A stretch of DNA of 64,000 bases, taken from positions 1,164,492 to 1,228,491 of the forward strand of contig JAHBUE010000001.1 in assembly GCA_019638235.1 (NCBI GenBank), read 5' to 3'. This document shows, piece by piece, positions 35,266 through 43,943 of this stretch. Position 1 is the first letter of the stretch. Each line of letters opens with the position of its first letter. A model generated the notes under the pieces. It searched no databases, was not told where the DNA came from, and saw nothing but the letters and a program-made list of their open reading frames with translations. The translations under genes were made by a program, and so were the position numbers. This DNA is from Cyclobacteriaceae bacterium (GTDB lineage Bacteria; Bacteroidota; Bacteroidia; Cytophagales; Cyclobacteriaceae).

Positions 35266-35994
35266 TCTGTCCTGCCTGATGTAGGCTTCCTTATCGCGCC
35301 ATTGTACTTTCAGCCACACATCCTGTTTACCCATAATGCGAACCCGGTGGCCTTCATCGATAATCTGAACCACTGAAGCGCCTGCAGAAGGGCCGCTCAT
35401 TAAGTAGGTGTTTGAACCGGCAACAATACCCGTACGGTATTGCACCGGAAAATTGATATGCACAGCCAACATTGTTGAGAAAATCACCAGGATTATCCAT
35501 AAACCTATACTTACTTTTTGTGTGCGAACACGTTGTAACACAAGAAAGAAGAGTATGACTGCGCAAACCGCCATCAACGAAAGTGCAATAAGTGTATGAT
35601 ACCGATGGTACAGACCCATAAACCGTTCGGGGTCATCAAACTCATAGCCCTCCCATTTTTTGGCAGATGCAAACTCCTTGATTTTGATTGCCGCGCGTTC
35701 ATCTTGTGTAACGAGATAATATAGATTGAGATAATACATGGCTTGCGGAGCATGATTCAGCCCCTCCTCAATAAATGCCATCTTCAGGAACATGGCCGGT
35801 GTGTACTGACCTTGGTTGAGAACAGATGTATACAGGTCGAGTGATTGTGTGTACCGCTTTTGGATAAACAGGGAGTCGGCCTTTGCGAGGTGGTGGCGCA
35901 ACGACTGCGCAGATGTAGTGTATGGGAGCTGCGTAATAACAATAAACAGAAAGAGCCTGATTATTTTTAAAAGTGCGTTTTGCATATTTTTCAC
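35245..35994 (-). CDS. TPR-SH3b membrane protein (BatE-like)
   Basis: 249 residues. Order: signal/anchor (about 1-29, ending TTSAQS), TPR-like helices (SLRHHLAKADSLFIQKRYTQ to about 105), membrane segment 1 (LIALSLMAVCAVILFFLVL, about 134-152), segment 2 (IGLWIILVIFSTMLAVHI), and a C-terminal SH3b domain (VVQIIDEGHRVRIMGKQDVWLKVQW). This is the layout of the Bacteroidota BatE-type proteins found in aerotolerance operons, but no vWA/BatABCD genes are near. It likely scaffolds protein contacts at the cell envelope. Confidence 0.75.
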   Translation of the reverse strand: MKNMQNALLKIIRLFLFIVITQLPYTTSAQSLRHHLAKADSLFIQKRYTQSLDLYTSVLNQGQYTPAMFLKMAFIEEGLNHAPQAMYYLNLYYLVTQDERAAIKIKEFASAKKWEGYEFDDPERFMGLYHRYHTLIALSLMAVCAVILFFLVLQRVRTQKVSIGLWIILVIFSTMLAVHINFPVQYRTGIVAGSNTYLMSGPSAGASVVQIIDEGHRVRIMGKQDVWLKVQWRDKEAYIRQDRLLPVVL

Positions 35995-36085
35995 CTTCTG
36001 TTACCTTTGTGCCCTCAATAACGGAAAAGCCTTGAAAACAGGCAAATCCGATTGGTTGAGCGGTTCAGAAACGAACCGGGAACCT

Positions 36086-36150
36086 GATTCCGTCAGTTGG
36101 CAGAGCATCCTGATTTTGATCGGGAGAGTCTTGGGTTCGCGAAACAAGAT
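36086..36150 (+). pseudogene. Decayed tRNA-like copy beside tRNA-Lys
   Basis: CTGATTCCGTCAGTTGGCAG at 36085-36104 matches the start of the tRNA-Lys (GATTCCGTAGCTCAGTTGG) with a 4-base deletion. A weak anticodon-type arm (TCCTG...CGGGA) follows, then GTCTTGGGTTCG, similar to a T-arm. The acceptor stem and T-arm do not close. It looks like a degenerate tandem tRNA duplicate, not a working gene. Confidence 0.45.
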
Positions 36151-36183
36151 GAAGATAAACATCTGTAAAAAATTATCAGACCT

Positions 36184-36256
36184 GATTCCGTAGCTCAGTT
36201 GGTAGAGCAATACACTTTTAATGTATGGGTCCTGGGTTCGAGTCCCAGCGGGATCA
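36184..36256 (+). tRNA. tRNA-Lys (anticodon TTT)
   Basis: Acceptor arms GATTCCG and CGGGATC pair (one G-T). The D arm contains AGCTCAGTTGGTAGAGC. The anticodon arm ATACA-CTTTTAA-TGTAT gives anticodon TTT. The T arm is CCTGG-GTTCGAG-TCCCAG-like. The discriminator is A at 36256; CCA is not encoded. Confidence 0.97.
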
Positions 36257-36278
36257 CATCTCAATAATCACACAATAC

Positions 36279-36317
36279 AAAGCCTCCAGAACTGCTGTTC
36301 GGGGGGCTTTTGTTTTT
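36279..36317 (+). terminator. Terminator after tRNA-Lys
   Basis: AAAGCCTCCAGAAC and GTTCGGGGGGCTTT form an imperfect GC-rich stem with a TGCT loop, followed by TGTTTTTT. Confidence 0.8.
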
Positions 36318-36336
36318 TGGCGCTGTACGGGGACGG

Positions 36337-36396
36337 CAAAAACCTATAAGATTTTTCTCCAAAGGAGTCCTGCGGATAAAACCTTATAGGTCTTGT
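36337..36396. repeat. Imperfect palindromic repeat (AACCTATAAG type)
   Basis: AAAACCTATAAGATTTTTC near 36337 is mirrored by AAAACCTTATAGGTCTTG near 36377-36395. Short AACCT(T)ATA(A)GGT palindromes of this kind are dispersed in Bacteroidota intergenic DNA in my recollection. Its AGGTCTTG end resembles the arms of the palindromes in the cas-operon transposase gene. Confidence 0.45.
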
Positions 36397-36452
36397 TCTG
36401 GTTTCCTCCTATCCTCAAAACGAGTAACTTTGACGTACAAAAGCCTCTTATC

Positions 36453-38441
36453 ATGTTCTGTCGTGTTATTCAAATACCGTTCGTCTGCATCCTGCTGTTG
36501 GTTTCCATTTCCGTAAGCGGGCAAATCAGCAGTACATTCAACACTGCATTACACGGCTGGACAGCACCTGATGCTGACGGTGGAATCTCGTATAGCGCTA
36601 CCGGTGGCAATCCCGGTGGGTTTGTTTCCGGAGTACCTTTCTTTTATAATTTTGGCGCTGGCACTATTTACATTCCTTTTTATTTTGTGGCACCTGGCGG
36701 GTACTACGGCAACCGAAGTGCTTATTACAACGGCACATTGAGGTACGATGTACAGCAAAGCGTAACAGGCACGCCTAACCAACATGCCGAGGTAGTAATT
36801 GCCGATAACCAGGGTGTAATGCTTTACTATTTTCCGGCTACATCTAACCAACCCCCGGCTGCGCCCACATGGGCTACATATTCGGTAGTATTTAACAACG
36901 CTTTCGGCTTTTGGAAAACGGGCAACAGCCCAACAGCATCTGCTGCTGCCGAAACACAGATACAAAGTATTCTGAACGATCTGGCCAGCTTGCGCATTCG
37001 CGGATTATATCGCAATGCCAATGTAACCGGCCGTTTGGATAACGTTCACTTTACTCCGCCTATCATTATCAGTACACAACCCACCAGCACAAATGCGTGT
37101 CAGGGAACTCCGCCAACGGTAACCTTAACCACATCCGCATCGGGCAATCCTTCCATTGGTTATCAATGGCAAATATACGAGTCGGGCGCGTACACCGATC
37201 TGACCAATAGTGGACCATTCACCGGTGTTACCACCAATACACTCACCATCAATACTACTAATGGACCGGCCTTCGGTTATTATCGATGCACCATTTCAGG
37301 GACTAATGTGGTAAACGCGAATACCAACCCTGTCTATGTCTCAATCGGTGCGACACCAACTGCACCAGTTGTGCCAGGTGCATCTTCCTGTTCGCCTGCT
37401 TCTTTTACACTATCCGTTACGAACCCACAGAATGGAGACTACCGGTGGTACACTGTGCCTACGGGCGGAACACCTATATCCATCTTTAATTACTACAACA
37501 CACCTGTGCTTTCTGCTACCACAACCTACTATGTTGATTTTTTTGATGGCTCATGCAGGAGTGCAAGAACGCCAGTAACCGTTACCATCAGTTCGCCACC
37601 CGCAGCGCCCACAACAACAGGCGCTGAATCCTGCCCTCCGGGAAGTGTAACGTTACAGGCTGCGGGGGCGGCAACCGGACAACAATACCGGTGGTACACG
37701 GTTGCCACCGGAGGCACTGCTATTGCAGGGCAAACAGGCGCAACTTTCACTACGCCCCATTTAACAACAACCACTCATTACTATGTTTCCATTCATAGTG
37801 GATCATGCGAAGGTAGTCGCGCACAAGTAACTGCCACGATAGCACAGCCCGGTTGCGATAATGTGCCCCCGACAATTCAGGATGCGGTTGTGGCAACACA
37901 AATTAACGGATTGGTAATGGTGAACCTCGAAGCACTCATCAGCGATGAAAACAACAACCAGGATTTATCAACATTAGCCATTGTAAGCCAGCCTTCCAGC
38001 GGAGCCACAGCCACTATCGAAATTATCAACGGCATATACACACTGGTAATCGACTACAACAATGTTGCCTTTTCGGGGATTGAAACGGTGCGCATCCGCG
38101 TGTGCGATAGTTTTGCTGCGTGTACCGAACACGATCTGTCTATTGAAGTAGTGGGCGAAATAGAAATCTATACTGCGCTATCGCCAAACGGTGACGGAAA
38201 AAACGACATCTTTTTGATTGAGCATATTGCAACACTTGAAAACGCCCGGCAAAATATCGTAACCATTTACAACCGCTGGGGCGATGTGGTGTGGGAAGGA
38301 AAGAATTACGATAACACTACTGTCGTATTCAGAGGGCTGAACAATAACGGCAGCGAACTGCCTACCGGAACGTACTTCTACAAAATTCAGTTTACCAGTG
38401 GTCGCGAAGCAAAGACGGGGTATTTGTCGTTGAAACGGTAA
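36453..38441 (+). CDS. Large exported Ig-like protein with T9SS type B (CHU_C) sorting domain
   Basis: 662 residues from the ATG at 36453, which begins the signal peptide MFCRVIQIPFVCILLLVSIS. An N-terminal domain of about 190 residues (STFNTALHGWTAPDADGG..., a jelly-roll-like carbohydrate or lamin-type module) is followed by an Ig-like region (CQGTPPTVTLTTSASGN...) and two repeats with the motif YRWYTVPTGGTPI / YRWYTVATGGTAI. The C terminus is the gliding-motility CHU_C domain: LSPNGDGKNDIF, TIYNRWGDVVWEGKNYDN, LPTGTYFYKIQF. It should be exported by the type IX system and attached at the surface; its role may be adhesion or polymer binding. Confidence 0.88.
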   Translation: MFCRVIQIPFVCILLLVSISVSGQISSTFNTALHGWTAPDADGGISYSATGGNPGGFVSGVPFFYNFGAGTIYIPFYFVAPGGYYGNRSAYYNGTLRYDVQQSVTGTPNQHAEVVIADNQGVMLYYFPATSNQPPAAPTWATYSVVFNNAFGFWKTGNSPTASAAAETQIQSILNDLASLRIRGLYRNANVTGRLDNVHFTPPIIISTQPTSTNACQGTPPTVTLTTSASGNPSIGYQWQIYESGAYTDLTNSGPFTGVTTNTLTINTTNGPAFGYYRCTISGTNVVNANTNPVYVSIGATPTAPVVPGASSCSPASFTLSVTNPQNGDYRWYTVPTGGTPISIFNYYNTPVLSATTTYYVDFFDGSCRSARTPVTVTISSPPAAPTTTGAESCPPGSVTLQAAGAATGQQYRWYTVATGGTAIAGQTGATFTTPHLTTTTHYYVSIHSGSCEGSRAQVTATIAQPGCDNVPPTIQDAVVATQINGLVMVNLEALISDENNNQDLSTLAIVSQPSSGATATIEIINGIYTLVIDYNNVAFSGIETVRIRVCDSFAACTEHDLSIEVVGEIEIYTALSPNGDGKNDIFLIEHIATLENARQNIVTIYNRWGDVVWEGKNYDNTTVVFRGLNNNGSELPTGTYFYKIQFTSGREAKTGYLSLKR

Positions 38442-38488
38442 GCAACGCACACAGTCATATTCGCTTTTATTTGTATTTTTCCTGCTGA

Positions 38489-41400
38489 ATGATATTCATG
38501 TCTGCACGGCTCGTTATCGGTATTGTTTGCTTCCTGTTTTCTATCGCTGCATGGGGTCAGGCACGGGACAATCGCGGGCATGAAGTGGATAGTCTGTTAG
38601 AGGCACTGAACCAATCACCTTCACCGGAAACAACGGTTCGTATTTACAATCAGTTGGCGGAAGCAACGCCCGATAAAGAAACAGCATGGGCGTATCAGCA
38701 ACAAGCCCTTGAAGCCGCACTGAAAACCAATACTAATGAATTGATTGCTGAGGTCTATACAAACCTGGGCCGTCATCATCGCAAATTCAGCGATTACCTG
38801 TTTGCTATTCCGCTCTATAAAAAAGCGCTGAATGTTATCAACGACTCCGCTAACCCGGCATTGTTGGATACCTACCTCGAATTAGGCATTGCCTACTTAC
38901 GCATGTCGAAACTCGACTCATCCGCATTTTATTTAACGCAGGGTATTTCTATCACGTCCACTCATCCTGACCCAATCATTGAGGCTTCGCTCTATAATAT
39001 GATGGGTAATGTATTGAAAGACAAAAACGATTATAAAAATGCAATCGACTACTACCTGAAAGCAACCGAAATTTTTGAGCAAACCAATAATGATGACGGC
39101 CTCACTCAAAGCCTCGCCAACATCGGCAACCTGCAAAACCTGTTGCGCGAGTATGACAAAGCCCTTGACTATGCGTTGCAAAGTTTAGCCATCGCTGAAA
39201 AAATAAACAAGCAACCTTCCATAGCTTATGCGAACAGGTTACTGGGGCGCATATACCGGGGGTTAAAAAAATATGATGAAGCCCTGCTCGCTTACGAGCG
39301 AGCCATTCGTGTGTATGAAGCATCGGGCGCGAGGCGCGATGTATCGGAAACGCTTACGAACATCGGGAATATTTATTTTGAAAAACAAAACCTGGCGCAA
39401 GCCAAAACGCATTATCAAAAATCGTTGCAAATCAGCAAGGCTATTACCGATTCTGTTAACATGGCGTACAGCTATTCTGCCCTGGGGCTTGCTTCATCGC
39501 AACTGAAAGAAAACAAACAGGCAACACTTTATCTTGATTCGTCTATCCGCGTAGCGAAACGGATACAACTTCCGCTGTTGGTAATGGATGGTTATTCGGG
39601 ATTAAGCGAACTCTATGCCCGTCAGAAAAATTATGAACTTGCCTACATCTATCATAAGCGTTATGCCGCATTGAGCGACAGCATTACGCAGATTCAAAAC
39701 CGGCAGGCCACGGCCGACCTCGAAGCGCGTTATCAAAACGAAAAGAAAGAAAATGAAATTCGTGCGCTAACAGATGAGTACGAGATAAGTCAGTTGCGTT
39801 TGCAGAAACAAAACAGTCAACGTAATTATTTAATTGGTGTGTTGTTGCTTTCGCTGATTGTTATCGCGTTGTTTTATAGGCTGTATCGCATCAAACAAAA
39901 AACAACTCAAAAACTTGAAGCGCTAAACGAAACGCAATCGAGGTTCTTTGCCAATATATCACATGAATTTCGCACACCGCTTACGCTGATTATCGGGCCG
40001 TTGCAACAAAAAATAGAACAACAACCCGATGCACCCGAAGTAAATGAATGGAAACTGATGCACCGCAATGCCGTGCGCCTTCACCGGTTGATTGACCAGA
40101 TACTCGACCTTTCAAAAATAGAGTCGGGAAATATGCAGGTACAGGCTGCCGAAGGCGATTTGAAACATTTTTTAAAACTGGCACACGCTTCGTTCTCTTC
40201 GCTGGCAAATCAAAAACAAATTACCTATACCCTGCATCTGCCGGAAGGCGATATTACCGGCATCTTCGACCGCGATAAGCTGGAAAAGATTGTGTACAAC
40301 CTGTTGTTCAACGCATTGAAGTTTACTCCACAAGGCGGTGCGGTAGCGCTTACTGCTCTTCAACACGCAGAACACCTTAGCATACAGGTTGCCGATACGG
40401 GGCCGGGTGTGCCGGAAGATAAACTCACGCACATCTTCGACCGGTTTTACCAGGCAGGAGAAACCGAAACAACCTATGAAGGCACGGGGTTGGGATTAGC
40501 CTTGTCGAAAGAACTGGCACACGCGCATCATGGAACATTAACAACACAAAACCGCGAAACGGGCGGAAGCATCTTTACACTCACTATTCCTATCGCGAAA
40601 GCATATTACAAAAATGAACTGGTAAACGCTGCAACTTCACCGGCCGACAATCTCTATAAAGAATATGCAACCGATGACGATGCGGTTGAAACAACAACCG
40701 AAGCAAACACCCCCGTTGTGCTGATAGCCGAAGACGAAACAGACATGCGCGCGTTTATTAAACAGGTGTTGGCAAATGAATACACCATTATAACTGCCGA
40801 AGATGGAAAAGATGCCTGGGAAAAAATATTGAATCATGTGCCCGACCTGGTGATAAGCGATTTGATGATGCCTGGCATGGATGGCAACACGCTATGTAAA
40901 AAACTAAAAGCGCACGAAGCCGTAAGCCACATACCGGTAATTTTACTTACAGCCCGTGCCGACCAGCAAAGCAAATTAGAAGGACTGCACATCGGGGCTG
41001 ATGATTACCTCACAAAACCTTTTGATGCACGCGAACTCTATGCGCGTGTTCAAAACTTAATAGCGCAACGCGAAAAACTGAAAGTGTTGTTTGCGCATCG
41101 GGCTGCACCGTTTGCGCCCGTGCCGGAACCTACACCCGAAGCACAATTTTTAAACAAGATAATCGCCATTCTTGAAAAAAATTACGCTAACGCGGATTTT
41201 GGCGTGGAAGAATTTACCCGCGAAATCGGCATGAGCCGTATGCAACTACACCGCAAGCTCAAAGCGCTAACCGACAAATCGCCCGGTGATTTTTTACGGC
41301 TTTTCCGCTTAGAACGTGCAAAAAAAATATTGGCCGTAAAAGGCGTTTCGGTAAGCGAAGCTGCGTATCAATCCGGGTTCAACAACCTGCCCAACTTCAG

Positions 41401-41506
41401 CCGGCTTTTTAAAACCTGGACTGGCCAAACCCCTTCAGAATATCAGGAAAACCAATCAGAAAGCCCTTCTGTTACAAATCAGCAAGACATTGTTACAAAT
41501 CCGTAA
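38489..41506 (+). CDS. Hybrid two-component protein: TPR sensor, histidine kinase, receiver, AraC regulator
   Basis: 1005 residues. A signal peptide (about 1-23) and a periplasmic TPR array (about 30-400, e.g. AEVYTNLGRHHRKFSDYLFA, ETLTNIGNIYFEKQNLAQAK) are followed by a membrane helix (YLIGVLLLSLIVIALFYRLY, about 443-465). Then come HisKA with FFANISHEFRTPLTL (phospho-His about 490), HATPase_c (IVYNLLFNALKF, DTGPG, GTGLGLAL, about 590-705), a receiver (LIAEDE, DLMMPGMDG with phospho-Asp about 790, TKPF) and an AraC-type HTH (about 897-985). One protein thus senses, relays and binds DNA. A beta-barrel gene follows 55 bases later and may be a target. Confidence 0.95.
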   Translation: MIFMSARLVIGIVCFLFSIAAWGQARDNRGHEVDSLLEALNQSPSPETTVRIYNQLAEATPDKETAWAYQQQALEAALKTNTNELIAEVYTNLGRHHRKFSDYLFAIPLYKKALNVINDSANPALLDTYLELGIAYLRMSKLDSSAFYLTQGISITSTHPDPIIEASLYNMMGNVLKDKNDYKNAIDYYLKATEIFEQTNNDDGLTQSLANIGNLQNLLREYDKALDYALQSLAIAEKINKQPSIAYANRLLGRIYRGLKKYDEALLAYERAIRVYEASGARRDVSETLTNIGNIYFEKQNLAQAKTHYQKSLQISKAITDSVNMAYSYSALGLASSQLKENKQATLYLDSSIRVAKRIQLPLLVMDGYSGLSELYARQKNYELAYIYHKRYAALSDSITQIQNRQATADLEARYQNEKKENEIRALTDEYEISQLRLQKQNSQRNYLIGVLLLSLIVIALFYRLYRIKQKTTQKLEALNETQSRFFANISHEFRTPLTLIIGPLQQKIEQQPDAPEVNEWKLMHRNAVRLHRLIDQILDLSKIESGNMQVQAAEGDLKHFLKLAHASFSSLANQKQITYTLHLPEGDITGIFDRDKLEKIVYNLLFNALKFTPQGGAVALTALQHAEHLSIQVADTGPGVPEDKLTHIFDRFYQAGETETTYEGTGLGLALSKELAHAHHGTLTTQNRETGGSIFTLTIPIAKAYYKNELVNAATSPADNLYKEYATDDDAVETTTEANTPVVLIAEDETDMRAFIKQVLANEYTIITAEDGKDAWEKILNHVPDLVISDLMMPGMDGNTLCKKLKAHEAVSHIPVILLTARADQQSKLEGLHIGADDYLTKPFDARELYARVQNLIAQREKLKVLFAHRAAPFAPVPEPTPEAQFLNKIIAILEKNYANADFGVEEFTREIGMSRMQLHRKLKALTDKSPGDFLRLFRLERAKKILAVKGVSVSEAAYQSGFNNLPNFSRLFKTWTGQTPSEYQENQSESPSVTNQQDIVTNP

Positions 41507-41561
41507 CAGGGCAGGAGGCGCTCAGGCTACTTTTGAATATCACTTATAAACCCATTCAGAC

Positions 41562-42269
41562 ATGCAAAAGTACCTGTTTACCTCGCTCATTCTGTTCATC
41601 TCAATCTGCGCAGGCGCTCAAACGCTTACGGTAATTCCTAAAGTTGGCGCTACGCTTTCAACGGTTTCATCCGAATTCGATGAAGACACGAAATCCAAAC
41701 CCGGCTTTACATTGGGAGGTGCCGTTAATTATAAAGTGAATGAGTTGTTTTCGGTACAGGCTGAATTGAACTTTATTCAAAAAGGCTATAGAGAAAAAGG
41801 TTCAATGGTATCGTCATTTGCAATAGATGGGTACCTTTTTACAAATGAGAATTCCTTCAAAAGAAGCACGAATCTTAATCACCTGGAGATTCCGGTTTTG
41901 GCAAGGCTCTCATTCGGAAACAATACAAAATTCTTTGTTCATGCAGGGCCGTCCGTAAGCTTTATACTAAGTGGAAAAAGTAGTTACGAAAGTTCAGAAA
42001 CAGAAACGATTGAAAATTTACAGTTTGATGATGAAATTGAGGTGAACACCCATCATTACAACGAAAAGTATAAAATAGATTTAAGCGAACCGATATACAA
42101 GCGAATCGATTTCGGGCTGCAACTTGGCGCGGGCGCTATTATTGCCGATAAAATTTTAGTAGAGGCCCGCTACGGGTTAGGGTTATCCAACCTCTACAAC
42201 ATGGAAAGTTACAAAGTAACAAACAGGGTTTTTCAGTTAACAGTGGGTATACCGATATTGCTGAAATAA
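41562..42269 (+). CDS. PorT-like outer-membrane beta-barrel protein
   Basis: 235 residues with a signal peptide (about 1-20, MQKYLFTSLILFISICAGAQ). TLTVIPKVGATLSTVSS, PGFTLGGAVNYKVNELFSVQAEL and LEIPVLARLSF are typical strands of the OMP_b-brl_2 family (porin-like, eight-stranded), ending with VFQLTVGIPILLK. Small barrels of this type are frequent in the phylum with unknown roles. It lies downstream of the hybrid sensor gene, so it could be part of the regulated set. Confidence 0.85.
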   Translation: MQKYLFTSLILFISICAGAQTLTVIPKVGATLSTVSSEFDEDTKSKPGFTLGGAVNYKVNELFSVQAELNFIQKGYREKGSMVSSFAIDGYLFTNENSFKRSTNLNHLEIPVLARLSFGNNTKFFVHAGPSVSFILSGKSSYESSETETIENLQFDDEIEVNTHHYNEKYKIDLSEPIYKRIDFGLQLGAGAIIADKILVEARYGLGLSNLYNMESYKVTNRVFQLTVGIPILLK

Positions 42270-42273
42270 AGAT

Positions 42274-42353
42274 TTAGTGTGTCTTGTACCTTTATATATA
42301 CAGGACACGCTAATGTGCCTTGCAACCCCTGCCTTCGTATGCACTCCGGCAGG
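42274..42353. repeat. Two stem-loops between convergent genes
   Basis: TTAGTGTGTCTTGTA (42274-42288) pairs with TACAGGACACGCTAA (42299-42313) through 13 base pairs and two G-T pairs. Then CCTGCC (42328-42333) pairs with GGCAGG (42348-42353). No T run follows, so these are either weak terminators or a dispersed repeat. Confidence 0.5.
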
Positions 42354-42359
42354 CAAGCG

Positions 42360-43814
42360 TTAATCCCACTTCCAATCTCCGGCAATGCGCAGTGGCTCTT
42401 CAAGGTTGTTGTCAATCATAAATTGTTTAGTGGTTTCGCTATCCATTTTATTGGCCGGCAATGTTTTGGCATTAGCCAATGCAAATAAAATCATCGTGCC
42501 GAAACGTGCTGTATTGGTAATGTGATCTTTGTTCACCAAATCGAAATCATCGCAATCGGCATGGTAGCAACGGTAAATAGAGCGGTCAAGATTACCGATT
42601 ATGCTTAAAATAGGCACACCTTCCAACATAAACGGCTGATGGTCGCTATGCAAACCTGAGCGGTTGCCGAACCTGTTTTTATACAACGTATCAACGGCTG
42701 CAATTTCTTCACCAATGGTTTTAAAGAATGTGGTGTCATTTAGTTTACCACCTGCATTCACACCAATCGGGTTGCCGCCCATATCGATATTGAACATGTA
42801 CTTGATATTCTCGATCGTTCCTTTTTCCACAGCTTCTCTAACCATGTGGGTTGAGCCTAATAAACCCTGTTCCTCGCCCATGAACATCACAAACTGAATG
42901 GTGCGCTTAGGTTGTAACTTATTTGCTTTAAATGCACGGGCAATATCAAGAATAGCAAACGAGCCGATACCGTTGTCAATCGCCCCGGTAGCCAAATCCC
43001 ACGAGTCAAGATGCCCACCGATAATAATTTTTTCATCGGGCAAGTCAGAGCCTTTTAACGTAGCGATTACGTTGCGCGCTTTAATCAAATCGCTATTGTT
43101 AGTCATTTGAATATGCACTTCAACTTCCTTTCCTGCTTTTAATTTTTCTTTTAACTCAAAACCTTTCTCCTTGCCGATACAAATAGCAGGTATCGGAATT
43201 AACTCACCGGTTACAGAAGCCGTGCCCGTGAGCAACACACCGCCATCTACCTGGTTAAAAATTACCACACCTTTCGCACCGTGCTTAATGGCAATGGCGG
43301 TTTTCTCGCTACGGTGTAAATTACGTGTGCCCTCAGGGCTTCCTTCCAACACGCTTATATAAATAAGTACGATTTTATCTTTCGCTACACCGGGTTTGGC
43401 TGCGGCATAATCGGCTTCTAAGCCGTTGCCCATATCAATCAACTCACCGGTTACATCAGCCTCCACCGGGGCATGCCCCAATGTTACGGCCTTCACGCTC
43501 TCGCCATCAATAGTTACATCAATCGTTCCGCGCGACCAGGCTTTGGTTTCAAACTCTTGGTACTGCACATCGTCAAAACCATATTCTTTAAATTTAGTAT
43601 AGGTGTATTCTTCGGCTTTCTTACCGTTTTCCGAGCCTGTAAGGCGATGACCAATCGTGCTTGTGGCTTCCTCTAACGTGGTGTACGCCTTTGAGTTTTG
43701 AAGCACTTCAGCATTGATTCGTGAAAAAATTTCGGGGCGGGTTTCTTCCTTTTTACAGGATGCCAATGCTACAACTAAGAGTAGTGCAATTGACAGGAGT
43801 TTGTTGACTTTCAT
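42360..43814 (-). CDS. M28 family metallopeptidase lipoprotein with PA domain
   Basis: 484 residues. The lipobox LVVALASCKK places it in the envelope. A PA insert (about 115-245, VIFNQVDGGVLLTG) sits in an M28 aminopeptidase. Zinc ligands are visible: GGHLDSWDLATGAIDNGIGS (His and Asp), MGEEQGLLGS (catalytic Glu), FNIDMGG (Asp) and CYHADCDDFD (His). It removes N-terminal residues from peptides, with two zinc ions. It is divergent from the S9 peptidase gene 130 bases away, so the two peptidases may serve the same peptide-use pathway. Confidence 0.93.
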   Translation of the reverse strand: MKVNKLLSIALLLVVALASCKKEETRPEIFSRINAEVLQNSKAYTTLEEATSTIGHRLTGSENGKKAEEYTYTKFKEYGFDDVQYQEFETKAWSRGTIDVTIDGESVKAVTLGHAPVEADVTGELIDMGNGLEADYAAAKPGVAKDKIVLIYISVLEGSPEGTRNLHRSEKTAIAIKHGAKGVVIFNQVDGGVLLTGTASVTGELIPIPAICIGKEKGFELKEKLKAGKEVEVHIQMTNNSDLIKARNVIATLKGSDLPDEKIIIGGHLDSWDLATGAIDNGIGSFAILDIARAFKANKLQPKRTIQFVMFMGEEQGLLGSTHMVREAVEKGTIENIKYMFNIDMGGNPIGVNAGGKLNDTTFFKTIGEEIAAVDTLYKNRFGNRSGLHSDHQPFMLEGVPILSIIGNLDRSIYRCYHADCDDFDLVNKDHITNTARFGTMILFALANAKTLPANKMDSETTKQFMIDNNLEEPLRIAGDWKWD

Positions 43815-43943
43815 AGATATAGGATAATGTTAGGGCTACGAATATAAAAGAAGCTGTGGTTTAATCGCTTAAAAAATATACCAACGGCTTAAAATCTGGT
43901 TCGATACTGTATATTTGTTAATCTTCCCTAAAACTTTATTGCT

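Noticed and set aside
36001..36264. 87-codon minus-strand frame over tRNA-Lys
   Set aside because: It overlaps a clear tRNA and has no domain.
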